Origin: Vogesella indigofera
GTDB lineage: Bacteria > Pseudomonadota > Gammaproteobacteria > Burkholderiales > Chromobacteriaceae
NCBI RefSeq assembly: GCF_028548395.1
Contig: NZ_JAQQLA010000014.1
Location: forward strand, 1 to 22,613
Length of the DNA: 22,613 nt
Direction: 5' to 3'
Below the pieces are notes generated by a model. That model saw nothing but the letters and a program-made list of their open reading frames with translations. It made no database searches and had not been told where the DNA came from. A program made the translations under genes and the position numbers. Positions 6,618 through 14,950 of this stretch are shown one piece after another. Numbering within the stretch: position 1 is the first letter of the stretch; the number at the start of each line of letters is the position of its first letter.

Positions 6618-9600
6618 TGAACCTGTCCGAATTGTGCATCCGCCGCCCGGTGATGACGGTGCTGCTGTGCCTGAGCCTGGTGATCGGCGGCCTGCTGGTG
6701 CTGGGGCGGCTGCCGATCGCCGCGCTGCCGAGCTTCGACACGCCCACCATCAACGTCTCCGCCAACCTGTCCGGCGCCAGCCCGGAAACCATGGCCTCGT
6801 CGGTGGCCACGCCGCTGGAAAAGCAGTTCGCCACCATTCCCGGCATCAATATCATCAGCTCCAGCAGCACCCAGGGCAGCACCTCGATCACGCTGGAATT
6901 CGTGTCCGGCCGTGACATCGACGCCGCCGCGGTCGACGTGCAGGCCGCGCTGCTGCGCGCGCAGCGCGGCCTGCCGGCCGAGATGACGCAGCTGCCGTCC
7001 TATCGCAAGGTCAACCCCGCCGACGCACCCATCCTGCTGCTGGCGGTGAACTCGCCGTCGCTGGCGCTGACCGCGCTCAACGACTACGCCGAAAACCTGG
7101 TGTCGCCGACACTGTCGACGCTGGAGGGCGTAGCGCAGGTGCAGATCTTCGGCCAGAAGCGCTACGCGGTGCGCATCAAGCCGGACCCGCAAAAGCTGGC
7201 GGCGCTGGACCTGACGCTGGAAGACATCGCCACCGCGGTGCGTGCGGCCAACGTCAACACGCCGCTGGGCACGCTGGAAGGCCCGGCGCAGATCCTCACT
7301 ATCCAGAGCAACCGCCAGCTGCGCAACGCCGCCGAATTCGCCGCGCTGGCGATCGCGCAGCGACAGGGCGGCGTGGTGCGCCTGGCCGACGTGGCGACGG
7401 TGGAGGACAGCGTGGAAAACCTGAAGACCGGCAGCTGGGTCAACGGCGAACGCTCCATCGTGCTGGCGGTGTTCCGCCAGGCCGACGGCAATACCGTGGC
7501 GGTGGTCGACGCCATCCGCGCCGCGCTGCCGAAGCTGGAAGCGCAGCTGCCCGGCTCGGTGCGCATCGCGCCGCTGAGCGACCGCTCGGAGTCGATCCGC
7601 GAGGCGGTGCACGACGTCAACCTGACGCTGATGCTGACGGTGGCGCTGGTGGTGATGGTGATCTTCATCTTCCTGCAGCGTGCGGCGGCGACGGCGATCC
7701 CGGCGCTGTCGCTGCCGGTGTCCATCATCGGCACGCTGGCACTGATGTTCTTCCTCGGCTTCAGCCTCAACAACATCACGCTGCTGGCGCTGACGCTGGC
7801 GGTGGGGCTGGTGGTCGACGACGCGGTGGTGGTGCTGGAGAACATCGTGCGCTACCGCGAGCAGGGGCTGTCGGCGCTGGAGGCGGCGCTGCGCGGCTCG
7901 CGCGAGGTGGCGTTCACCATCCTGTCGATCTCGCTGTCGCTGGTGGCGATCTTCATCCCGATCTTCTACATGGAGGGCGTGATCGGGCTGCTGTTCCACG
8001 AGTTCGCGGTGGTGGTAACCATGGCGGTACTGGTGTCGGCGCTGGTGTCGCTGACGCTGATCCCGATGCTGGCCGCCCGCTTTCTGCGCGGCGACCAGTC
8101 GCACGGCACGCTGCACAATCCGCTGGCGCGCAGCTTCGAGCGAGCCTTCGCCACGGTGCTGGCGGCGTACCAGCGCACGCTGGACGGGGCGCTGCACTGG
8201 CGCCGCACCACGCTGCTGGTGGCGCTGCTGACCTTCGCCGGTTCGGCGTGGATGTTCATGGTGATTCCGAAGGGCTTTTTCCCGAACGAGGACAACGGCC
8301 AGATCACCATCATCACCGACGCCGGCCAGGACGTGTCCTACCAGCGGCTGGCCGAGCTGCAGCAGCGCGCCAGTGACATCGTGCGCGACAACCGCCACGT
8401 CGCCAGCGTCACCTCGTCGCTGAACAGCGGTGGCGGGCGCATGTTCGTGTCGCTGAAGCCGCGCGGCCAACGTCCGGACATGGACCGCGTGGTCGGCGAG
8501 CTGCGCCGCGAGCTGGGCCGCGTCACCGGGCTGACCTCGTTCATCAACCCGGTGCAGAGCCTGCGCCTGGGCGGCCGCTCCTCCAAGAGCCGCTACCAGT
8601 ACGTGCTGCAGAGCGTGGAGTCGGCGGCGCTGTACGAGTGGTCGGACAAGCTGGAACGCGCGATGCGCGCCGAGCCGATGTTCCAGGACGTGACCAGCGA
8701 CGCCCAGCTCAAGGGGCTGCAGGCGCAGCTGGTGGTCAACCGCGAACAGGCGGCGCAGCTGGGCGTCAGCCTGCAGGCGATCCGCAACACGCTGTACGCC
8801 GCCTTCGGCCAGCGCGAGGTGTCCACCATCTACACTCCGTCCGACAGCTACCCGGTGGTGATGCAGTTGGATGAGCGCTACCGCATCAACGAGAACGACC
8901 TGACGCGGCTGTCGGTGCGCAGCAGCAACGGCACGCTGGTGCCGTTGTCGGCGCTGGCCAGCGTACAGCGCAGCGTCGGGCCGGTGTCGGTGAACCACCA
9001 GGGCCAGCTGCCGGCGGTGACGGTGTCGTTCAACCTCGCCCCCGGCGTGGCGCTGGGCGATGCCGACACCAGGCTGAAGGCGATCGCCGCCGACATCGGC
9101 CTGCCGGCCAGCATCTTCACCAGCTACGGCGGCGACGCCGCGGCCTTCGCCCAGTCGCAGGGCAGCCAGACCGTGCTGCTGGCGGTGGCGGTGCTGGTGA
9201 TCTACGTGCTGCTGGGCGTGCTGTACGAGAGCTACATCCACCCGCTGACCATTCTCGCCGGCCTGCCGTCGGCGGCGATGGGCGCGCTGGGGGCGCTGAT
9301 GCTGTCCGGGCAGGAGCTGACCATCATCGCCAGCATCGGCATCCTGATGCTGATCGGCATCGTGAAGAAGAACGCGATCATGATGATCGACTTTGCGCTG
9401 GCGGCGCAGCGCGAGCAGGGCATGACCCCGTTCGACGCCATCCGCACCGCCTGCCTGCTGCGGCTGCGCCCGATCCTGATGACCACGCTGGCGGCGATGA
9501 TGGGCGCGCTGCCGATCGCGCTGGGGCTGGGGGCCGGCGCCGAACTGCGCCAGCCGCTGGGGCTGGCGGTGGTCGGCGGGCTGGTGTTCTCGCAGCTGAT

Positions 9601-9682
9601 CACGCTGTACATCACCCCGGTGCTGTACCTGTGGTTTGACCAGCTGGGGTCGCGCCGCGCCGCCGTGCCGCAGGCGGCATAG
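6614..9682 (+). CDS. RND efflux pump, inner-membrane transporter (HAE1/AcrB-type)
   Basis: The 1022-residue protein is a full-length resistance-nodulation-division transporter, a proton-driven exporter of hydrophobic or amphiphilic compounds. It opens with the classic MNLSELCIRRPVMTVLL first helix and has two large periplasmic loops between helices 1-2 and 7-8. The TM4 proton-relay pair is Asp402-Asp403 in VGLVVDDAVVVLENI. The TM10 lysine is in IGIVKKNAIMMID (Lys918/919). The sequence resembles the MdtB/MdtC-MexW branch more than AcrB itself, but the substrate cannot be read off. It forms a two-gene operon with the adaptor (4-base overlap). No outer-membrane factor gene is present, so a TolC-like channel encoded elsewhere must be shared. 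A strong terminator follows. Confidence 0.95.
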   Translation: MMNLSELCIRRPVMTVLLCLSLVIGGLLVLGRLPIAALPSFDTPTINVSANLSGASPETMASSVATPLEKQFATIPGINIISSSSTQGSTSITLEFVSGRDIDAAAVDVQAALLRAQRGLPAEMTQLPSYRKVNPADAPILLLAVNSPSLALTALNDYAENLVSPTLSTLEGVAQVQIFGQKRYAVRIKPDPQKLAALDLTLEDIATAVRAANVNTPLGTLEGPAQILTIQSNRQLRNAAEFAALAIAQRQGGVVRLADVATVEDSVENLKTGSWVNGERSIVLAVFRQADGNTVAVVDAIRAALPKLEAQLPGSVRIAPLSDRSESIREAVHDVNLTLMLTVALVVMVIFIFLQRAAATAIPALSLPVSIIGTLALMFFLGFSLNNITLLALTLAVGLVVDDAVVVLENIVRYREQGLSALEAALRGSREVAFTILSISLSLVAIFIPIFYMEGVIGLLFHEFAVVVTMAVLVSALVSLTLIPMLAARFLRGDQSHGTLHNPLARSFERAFATVLAAYQRTLDGALHWRRTTLLVALLTFAGSAWMFMVIPKGFFPNEDNGQITIITDAGQDVSYQRLAELQQRASDIVRDNRHVASVTSSLNSGGGRMFVSLKPRGQRPDMDRVVGELRRELGRVTGLTSFINPVQSLRLGGRSSKSRYQYVLQSVESAALYEWSDKLERAMRAEPMFQDVTSDAQLKGLQAQLVVNREQAAQLGVSLQAIRNTLYAAFGQREVSTIYTPSDSYPVVMQLDERYRINENDLTRLSVRSSNGTLVPLSALASVQRSVGPVSVNHQGQLPAVTVSFNLAPGVALGDADTRLKAIAADIGLPASIFTSYGGDAAAFAQSQGSQTVLLAVAVLVIYVLLGVLYESYIHPLTILAGLPSAAMGALGALMLSGQELTIIASIGILMLIGIVKKNAIMMIDFALAAQREQGMTPFDAIRTACLLRLRPILMTTLAAMMGALPIALGLGAGAELRQPLGLAVVGGLVFSQLITLYITPVLYLWFDQLGSRRAAVPQAA

Positions 9683-9706
9683 CGCGTTAGCTGGCCGGTC
9701 GGCATC

Positions 9707-9747
9707 GCGACAGCCCGGGGCTTGCCTGCGGGCTGTCGCTTTTTTTA
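9707..9747 (+). terminator. Intrinsic terminator of the efflux operon
   Basis: GCGACAGCCCG and CGGGCTGTCGC form an 11-bp stem with an 11-nt loop, followed by eight T residues, 25 bases after the pump gene's stop codon. Confidence 0.92.
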
Positions 9748-9787
9748 TTTGCAGCCATCATGATTTGATAGTTGTTGCTTTGTTTAA

Positions 9788-9843
9788 CTGCGGCCATTTG
9801 CTAGCAAACACATCAACCCTGCTGCCGTCAGGGTTGGCCGCAG
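9788..9843. repeat. Composite repeat: split arms around a nested palindrome
   Basis: CTGCGGCCA (9788-9796) and TGGCCGCAG (9835-9843) are 9-bp inverted arms resembling the dispersed repeat. Between them lie a perfect 12-bp palindrome TTTGCTAGCAAA (9797-9808) and a 6-bp hairpin AACCCT/AGGGTT (9815-9835 region). The element sits between the efflux terminator and the siaA promoter region. Confidence 0.55.
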
Positions 9844-9863
9844 CCCGCGCCACGCCGCCTTGA

Positions 9864-9903
9864 TTGCCGCCCCGCAGTGCACACGGCATAATCTATTGAT
9901 TAT
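9864..9903 (+). promoter_or_regulatory. Candidate siaA promoter with inverted repeat over the -10
   Basis: TTGCCG (9864-9869) and CATAAT (9887-9892) are spaced by 17 bases and end about 30 bases before the siaA ATG. An inverted repeat ATAATC-TATT-GATTAT (9888-9903) overlaps the -10 and could be an operator. The assignment rests on motif match and position only. Confidence 0.4.
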
Positions 9904-9924
9904 CAAACGACAAAAGAGATTTAC

Positions 9925-11910
9925 ATGGCAATGCTGGGCCTGCGGGGAAAATCGTTGCTGGCATTATTGCTGGCCTGTCTCATTGCCTTGGTGCCGGCCG
10001 CGCTGATCGGCTGGCAGGTGGTGGACAGCATCCGCACCCACTTCGGCGAGGCGTTCGCGCGCAACACCACGCTGCTGCAGCGCGAGAAGATCTTCGCGCC
10101 GCTGTCGCGCGAGCTGGCGCTGTCGCTGCGGCTGGCCGATTCCGAGGTCACTCGCCAGTGGTTGCGCGACGAGACCGACGTCGCCAAGCGCGAGCTGTTC
10201 TTCCGCGAGGCGGAGGGCTACCGCCGCGATTTCCGCGACCACTCCTACTTCCTGATCAGCAACCGCACCCACGCCTACTACTTCAACGACGGCAAGAACC
10301 CGCACACCGAATCCGCACGCTACCTGCTGCGCGCAGACAAGGCCGACGACGGCTGGTACTTCAATACCCTGCGCGATACCGCCACCTTCAACATCAACGT
10401 CAACCACGACAGCCAGCTGAAGGTGACCAAGGCGTGGATCAACGTCATCGTGCACGAGGACGGGCAGAAGGTCGGCTTGGCCGGCACCGGGCTGGAGCTG
10501 ACCACCTTCCTCAACGACTTCATCCGCAGTCGCGAAGCCGGCATCACGCCGATGATCCTCAACCGCCAGGGCGCGATACAGGCGCATCCCGATCCGCGGC
10601 TGATCGCGCTCAACTCCGTCTCCGGCAAGGGGCAGGCGGCGCGTGGCGGCCTGCAGCTGGGCGATGCCCAGGAGCAGCAGGCGCTGCGGCTGGCGATGCG
10701 GCAGGCCGAATCCCGTCCCGGTGAGGTCGCCATGCTGTGGGCGACGCTGGGCGGCAAGCAGCAGCTGCTGGCGCTGAGCTTCATCCCGGAGCTGGGCTGG
10801 CACGTGGTGACCGCGGTGGATCTCAATGCGGCGCGGGTGTTCGACGGCCCGTGGCTGACCCCGGCGCTGATCGCGCTGGCGGTACTGCTGGCGGCGCTGC
10901 TGCTCGGCTTTGCCTACGCGGTGGAAAAGCTGGTGTTGCGCCCGATCAGCCAGCTGCGCAAGTCGGCACAGGCGATGGCGGCGGGGCAGTATGAGGTGGC
11001 GCTGCCGGCGGAGCGCGACGACGAGATCGGCGAGCTGAGCGCCGCCTTCGGCGTGATGGCGCACAAGGTGCGCAGCCATACCAGCGAGCTGGAACACCGC
11101 GTGCGCGAACGCACCCGCGCGCTGGAAGAGGCCAACCGCGAGATGGCGGCGGCGCACAAGAAGATCGACGACTCCATCGACTACGCCAGCCTGATCCAGC
11201 GCGCGATGCTGCCCGACCGCCAGCTGGTGCAGGCGCTGGGCGAGAAGCACGCGGTGCTGTGGCGGCCGCGTGACGTGGTCGGCGGCGATTTCTACGTCTA
11301 TCGGGCCGGCGAGCACACCCTGCTGTTCGGGGTGGTCGATTGCGCCGGGCACGGCGTGCCGGGCGCGCTGATGACGATGCTGGCGCACGCCGCCATCGAC
11401 CAGGCGATTGTCGACGTCGGCATGGACGATCCGGCCGGCATCCTCACCCGCTGCGACCGCATCCTGCGCGGCATGCTGCGCGAGGAGCGCAGCGGCCACG
11501 TGCTGGCCACCAATATGGACGCCGGTTTTGCCTGCGTCGATCTGCAGGCGCGCACGGTGACCTTCGCCGGCGCCAAGATCGCGCTGTACTACAGCGACGG
11601 CGACGACGTCGGCGAACTGCCCGGCGCGCGGCGTGCCATTGGTGACAAACGCATCGGCGAGTACCAGAATGCACAGTTGCCGCTGCAAGCCGGGCGCAGC
11701 TTCTACATGACCACCGACGGTTTTCTCGACCAGGCCGGTGGCGAGCTGGGCTTCGGCTTTGGCAGCAGCCGTTTCGCCGAGATGATCCGCCGTCACGCGC
11801 GTCTGCCGCTGGACGAGCAGGGGCAGGCATTCAGCGCCACGCTGGCCGAGTACCAGGGCCGGCACGCGCAGCGCGACGACATCACCATGCTGTGTTTCCG
11901 TTTTGACTGA
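9925..11910 (+). CDS. siaA: SiaA: membrane sensor PP2C-type protein phosphatase
   Basis: The 661-residue protein has an N-terminal membrane helix (about 10-32), a large periplasmic Cache-like sensor region (about 40-300), a second helix (about 311-333), a HAMP linker (to ~385), a coiled coil and a SpoIIE/PP2C phosphatase domain (about 430-661). Metal-binding residues are present: Asp455 in VVGGDFY, Asp472 in DCAGHGVPGAL, Asp598 in TTDGF and Asp651-Asp652 in RDDITML. In Pseudomonas aeruginosa SiaA dephosphorylates SiaC and so turns on the cyclase SiaD, driving aggregation and biofilm formation. Here the same four genes follow in the same order, so this role is inferred with good support. The sensed ligand is unknown. 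The ATG has AGAGA a few bases upstream. Confidence 0.93.
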   Translation: MAMLGLRGKSLLALLLACLIALVPAALIGWQVVDSIRTHFGEAFARNTTLLQREKIFAPLSRELALSLRLADSEVTRQWLRDETDVAKRELFFREAEGYRRDFRDHSYFLISNRTHAYYFNDGKNPHTESARYLLRADKADDGWYFNTLRDTATFNINVNHDSQLKVTKAWINVIVHEDGQKVGLAGTGLELTTFLNDFIRSREAGITPMILNRQGAIQAHPDPRLIALNSVSGKGQAARGGLQLGDAQEQQALRLAMRQAESRPGEVAMLWATLGGKQQLLALSFIPELGWHVVTAVDLNAARVFDGPWLTPALIALAVLLAALLLGFAYAVEKLVLRPISQLRKSAQAMAAGQYEVALPAERDDEIGELSAAFGVMAHKVRSHTSELEHRVRERTRALEEANREMAAAHKKIDDSIDYASLIQRAMLPDRQLVQALGEKHAVLWRPRDVVGGDFYVYRAGEHTLLFGVVDCAGHGVPGALMTMLAHAAIDQAIVDVGMDDPAGILTRCDRILRGMLREERSGHVLATNMDAGFACVDLQARTVTFAGAKIALYYSDGDDVGELPGARRAIGDKRIGEYQNAQLPLQAGRSFYMTTDGFLDQAGGELGFGFGSSRFAEMIRRHARLPLDEQGQAFSATLAEYQGRHAQRDDITMLCFRFD

Positions 11911-11932
11911 CGCCCAACCAGGGGGAGCTTCC

Positions 11933-12475
11933 ATGGAACCGTTTGACCTGTTCAGCATGCGCGAGAGCTATAACCGCCAGCAGATCATGCTGTGCTTCAA
12001 TGGCCCGATCTCGCGCAGCCTGATCGAGGAAATTGGCAACGCACTGCGCAACTACCTGGCGGCGGATCACGCGCACCCGTCATCGGCGATGGATGTGTTC
12101 GGCGTCTACATCGAGCTGACGCAGAACATCCGCCACTACGCGCAGCAAAAAGGCTGGACCGAGACCGACGCCAGCGCCACCGTGGTGGTGGCGCGCAACG
12201 ACGCCGGCCACTACGTGGTGTCTGCCGGCAACATCATCGAGCAGGCCGATGGCGAGGCCCTGCTGGCCTGCATCGACGAGCTGGCCGGCCTCGACAAGGC
12301 GGCGCTGAAGGCGCGCTACAAGGAGCAGCTGCGCAAGCCGCGCGAGGCCGAGGCCGCCAGCGGCGCCGGGCTGGGGCTGATCGACATCGCCCGCAAGTCC
12401 AGCGCACCGCTGCAGGGCAGCCTGCGGCAGTTGACCGATGGCCGCGCCTTTGTCAGCCTGCGCGCCGAGATCTGA
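11933..12475 (+). CDS. siaB: SiaB: GHKL-fold protein kinase acting on SiaC
   Basis: The 180-residue protein matches the SiaB (DUF6272) family. It has a GHKL/HATPase-like layout: an N-box-like IELTQNIRHYA (Glu61, Asn65) and a glycine-rich GAGLGLIDIA (144-149). In Pseudomonas SiaB phosphorylates SiaC on Thr68, opposing SiaA. The ATG at 11933 was chosen because GGGGGAG lies just before it; an in-frame start at 11903, inside siaA, has no such site. Spacing to siaA is 22 bases. It is cytoplasmic, with no membrane segment. Confidence 0.9.
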   Translation: MEPFDLFSMRESYNRQQIMLCFNGPISRSLIEEIGNALRNYLAADHAHPSSAMDVFGVYIELTQNIRHYAQQKGWTETDASATVVVARNDAGHYVVSAGNIIEQADGEALLACIDELAGLDKAALKARYKEQLRKPREAEAASGAGLGLIDIARKSSAPLQGSLRQLTDGRAFVSLRAEI

Positions 12476-12497
12476 ACCATTACCGAGCACCCAGAAG

Positions 12498-12893
12498 ATG
12501 AGCAACTTCTCCATCCCCGGCAGTCAATCCACTCCCGCCATCGACGGCGACTGGGACCACGGCATCCTGTCGATGCAGGGGGATTCCTATCCGGAAAACT
12601 CCTACGAACTGTTCCAGCAGGTGTTCAGCTGGGTCGAGCGCTTCCTGCTGGAAGCCGGTCGCCCGTTGACGCTGGAGCTGCGCCTGTTGTACCTCAATAC
12701 CAGCAGCATCAAGGCGATGATGGACATCCTCGACCTGCTGGAAGAAGCGCACCACGATGGCAAGCCGGTGGCGGTGAACTGGCGCTATGACCCGCGCAAC
12801 GAGCGGGTGGCGGAACTGGCCGAAGAGTTCAAGGAAGACTGCACCTTCCCGTTTGCCATTGTCGCGCTGGATTCGGCAGCCAGCGCATCATGA
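12498..12893 (+). CDS. siaC: SiaC: phospho-switch protein (DUF1987) that activates SiaD
   Basis: The 131-residue protein has the DUF1987/SiaC core LRLLYLNTSSIKAMMDILDL, and its threonine is residue 68 with the start chosen here, exactly the number of the phosphorylated Thr in P. aeruginosa SiaC. This supports the ATG at 12498 over an in-frame ATG at 12438 inside siaB, although the ribosome-binding site is weak. In the known system unphosphorylated SiaC binds SiaD and stimulates c-di-GMP synthesis; SiaB phosphorylates it and SiaA reverses this. The DPRNERVAELAEEFKED segment near the end is also typical. The stop overlaps the siaD start (ATGA). Confidence 0.92.
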   Translation: MSNFSIPGSQSTPAIDGDWDHGILSMQGDSYPENSYELFQQVFSWVERFLLEAGRPLTLELRLLYLNTSSIKAMMDILDLLEEAHHDGKPVAVNWRYDPRNERVAELAEEFKEDCTFPFAIVALDSAASAS

Positions 12894-13681
12894 GCCGCGA
12901 CAACGGTGAGCTGGAAGAGCTGATCAAGCGCCTGCTGGCGGATCCGGACCTGCGCGAGCATCCGCTCAATTTCGCGCTGGGCCAGCTGTGGTTCCAGTAC
13001 CGCGAGCTGCTCAACCGCATGGAGCGCATCACCCGCATGTCGGACGCCTACCAGAGCATGGCGCGGCAGCGCGAGCTGAGCCTAGCCGAGCGCTTTGACA
13101 AGCAGCTGCGCCAGCTGGAAAAGGTGGCGCGCATTTCCGACCGCTACCAGCACATGATGCGCGAGCTGAACATCGCGCTGAAGGAAGCCGCCACCCACGA
13201 CCCGCTTACCGCACTGGCCAACCGCCGCCCGCTGATCGAGCGGCTGAAGGCGGAGGTGGAGCGCAGCGAACGCCTCGGCCACACCTTCTGCGTCGCCATG
13301 CTCGACATCGACCGCTTCAAGCGCATCAATGACCGCCACGGCCACGATGTCGGCGACACCGTGCTGATCGAGACGGCGCGGGTGATGGAGGCGGAGGTGC
13401 GCGAGTACGACCTGTGCGGCCGCTGGGGCGGCGAGGAGTTCCTGATCATCCTGCCGGAGTCGACACTGGCGCTGGCCGACGATATCGTCCGCCGCGTGCG
13501 CGGCAGCATCGGCCAGCTGAAGGTGCGCGTCAGTGACGAGGTGCTGTCGATCACGGTCAGCGCCGGGCTGGCGCAGTACGCCGGCGACGGCGAGAGTTAT
13601 TCCGACCTGCTCAACCGTGCCGATGCCGCGCTGCTGCAGGCCAAGCGCGACGGGCGCGACAGCCAGCAACTGGCAGTCTGA
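12890..13681 (+). CDS. siaD: SiaD: GGEEF diguanylate cyclase
   Basis: The 263-residue cytoplasmic protein has an N-terminal helical stalk (about 1-95, strongly coiled-coil-like) and one GGDEF domain (about 100-263). The active site is GGEEF at 180-184, and an RxxD inhibitory site is at 171-174, five residues before it, so product feedback is expected. It makes c-di-GMP from two GTP. In the Pseudomonas Sia system the stalk binds SiaC, which is required for activity. It is the last gene of the operon and overlaps siaC by four bases. Only a weak hairpin follows before the convergent LysR gene. Confidence 0.93.
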   Translation: MSRDNGELEELIKRLLADPDLREHPLNFALGQLWFQYRELLNRMERITRMSDAYQSMARQRELSLAERFDKQLRQLEKVARISDRYQHMMRELNIALKEAATHDPLTALANRRPLIERLKAEVERSERLGHTFCVAMLDIDRFKRINDRHGHDVGDTVLIETARVMEAEVREYDLCGRWGGEEFLIILPESTLALADDIVRRVRGSIGQLKVRVSDEVLSITVSAGLAQYAGDGESYSDLLNRADAALLQAKRDGRDSQQLAV

Positions 13682-13708
13682 GCCGCCCGCCGGCGAGCGG
13701 TTTCCCCT

Positions 13709-13733
13709 GCGGCGTTGCCGCCACGCCTTTTCC
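13709..13733 (+). terminator. Weak candidate terminator after siaD
   Basis: GCGGC-GTT-GCCGC (13709-13721) is a 5-bp stem followed after a few bases by TTTT. It lies between the convergent siaD and LysR genes. The stem is short, so this is only a possibility. Confidence 0.3.
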
Positions 13734-13768
13734 CTCGTTTTCCTTTCACGCCACGCCGTGCGCCAGCA

Positions 13769-14662
13769 TCAGCCGGTGTCGGTGCCCGTTTCGGCAAACT
13801 CTGCCAGCGCCCAATCGCGGAACGCGATCACGCTCGGCAGGTCGGCCAGCTCCTGCGGGTAGATCAGGTAGTAGGCCCACTCGGTCTGCAGCGCGATGTC
13901 GGACAGCGCGATCAGACTGCCGTTGGCCAGTTCCTCGCCGATCATGCTCTCGTCGGCGAGGGTGATGCCCATGCCGCGCAGGGTGGCGGTGATCGCCAGA
14001 TCCAGTGTGTCGAAGGTGTAGGCGTCGAGATTGCCGCTGACCGGCACCCCGGCCAGCGCAAACCAGTGATGCCAGAAGTTGTCGTCGTGCGACGGGTGCA
14101 GCAGCGGGTAGTCGCGGAACGCTGCCGGCGCCGGTGGGGCGGCATCACCGAGCAGTGCCGGTGCCGCTACGGGGATGAAGCGCGCCGGGCGCAGGCGGTG
14201 GTAGACCAGCCCCGGTTCCTTGGTCAGGCTGGCCTGGAACGAGATGTCGTACTCGCGGCTCTTGAAGTTGGGGTCAAAGCCGGTGATCGAGATCATGCTG
14301 ACGATCAGCTCCGGGTGGCGGGCGCGGAAACCGGCCAGCTTGGGCAGTACCCAGCGCGCGGCGATCGACGGACTGGTCTTGATGCGCAGCTCGCGGCTGC
14401 GGCGGTTGATGGCGTCGCTGGCCGCCTCGATGCGGTGGAAGGCGTCGCGCACCGCCGGCAGCAGCGCCATGCCCTCCGGTGTCAGCGCCAGTCCGCGCGC
14501 CTGGCGCACGAACAGCTGCAGCCCGTAGTGCGCTTCCAGCGACTGGATGTGGCGGCTGACCGCGCCCTGGGTCAGGTGCAGGGTGTCGCCGGCCCGGGTG
14601 AACGACAGCTGTTCGGCGGCCACCAGGAACACGCGCAGCGCGTTGAGGGGAGGGAGTTTCAT
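13769..14662 (-). CDS. LysR-family transcriptional regulator, GcvA-like
   Basis: The 297-residue protein begins MKLPPLNALRVFLVAAEQLS with the helix-turn-helix SFTRAGDTLHLTQGAVSRHIQSLE, the form typical of the GcvA/AmpR-like subgroup. The substrate-binding domain covers about residues 90-297 (IKTSPSIAARWVLPKL, then GMGITLADESMIGEELANGSL). The family usually senses a small molecule and controls a divergent gene. Here no divergent gene lies next to it, so its target is unknown; the gene-free 500 bases upstream contain a candidate non-coding RNA instead. The ATG at 14662 is supported by the family N-terminus rather than by a strong ribosome-binding site. Normal length, no frameshift. Confidence 0.92.
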   Translation of the reverse strand: MKLPPLNALRVFLVAAEQLSFTRAGDTLHLTQGAVSRHIQSLEAHYGLQLFVRQARGLALTPEGMALLPAVRDAFHRIEAASDAINRRSRELRIKTSPSIAARWVLPKLAGFRARHPELIVSMISITGFDPNFKSREYDISFQASLTKEPGLVYHRLRPARFIPVAAPALLGDAAPPAPAAFRDYPLLHPSHDDNFWHHWFALAGVPVSGNLDAYTFDTLDLAITATLRGMGITLADESMIGEELANGSLIALSDIALQTEWAYYLIYPQELADLPSVIAFRDWALAEFAETGTDTG

Positions 14663-14686
14663 CTACGGATTCGCCATGAGTTTTAT

Positions 14687-14719
14687 GCATGGTAAACATG
14701 CGTATTAATGCTTTGTCAA
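14687..14719 (-). promoter_or_regulatory. Candidate LysR-gene promoter with inverted repeat over the -10
   Basis: On the minus strand a consensus -35 TTGACA (14714-14719) is followed after 17 bases by TTTACC (14691-14696), a moderate -10. The inverted repeat GCATG-GTAAA-CATGC (14687-14701) covers the -10, a suitable place for autoregulation by the LysR protein. Motif-based and tentative. Confidence 0.4.
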
Positions 14720-14918
14720 CCATGGGCCTTGCCCGTATTCTCTAGCGCGCTGCCGATAAAGATGAATGACTTAGCGCACTGTGCGGCGCTGATTATCGGG
14801 GTGCCTTATTTTTGAGCAATGCAATATTCTCATGCGCTGCTCCAGCGCAAGATTGTTTTTGTTCTGACGGATTTTTTGGCATGACCCGCTTGCGGCGGGT
14901 GGCCAGACGAATGAAGGG

Positions 14919-14945
14919 TGCGCTTGCGGCGTGGCCGCAAGCGCA
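14919..14945. repeat. GC-rich hairpin
   Basis: TGCGCTTGCGGC and GCCGCAAGCGCA are perfect 12-bp arms with a 3-nt GTG loop. The middle of each arm resembles the TTGCGGC part of the dispersed repeat, but the CCAA part is missing. It may be part of the structured transcript that follows or a decayed repeat copy. Confidence 0.55.
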
Positions 14946-14950
14946 TCATG

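Noticed and set aside
7253..7264. TGCGGCCAACGT inside the pump gene, and a GCGGCCAACCT near 5866 in the adaptor gene
   Set aside because: They lack the full TTGCGGCCAA core and encode conserved Ala-Ala-Asn stretches, so they are probably chance matches from codon use.
6341..9241. A very long open frame (966 codons) on the minus strand opposite the efflux pump gene
   Set aside because: Its translation is rich in His, Gln and Arg with no family likeness, as expected for the shadow frame of a GC-rich gene. The + strand pump gene is full-length and well conserved.
9964..11958. A 664-codon minus-strand open frame opposite siaA
   Set aside because: Shadow frame: skewed composition, no motifs, and it lies wholly over a clear siaA gene.
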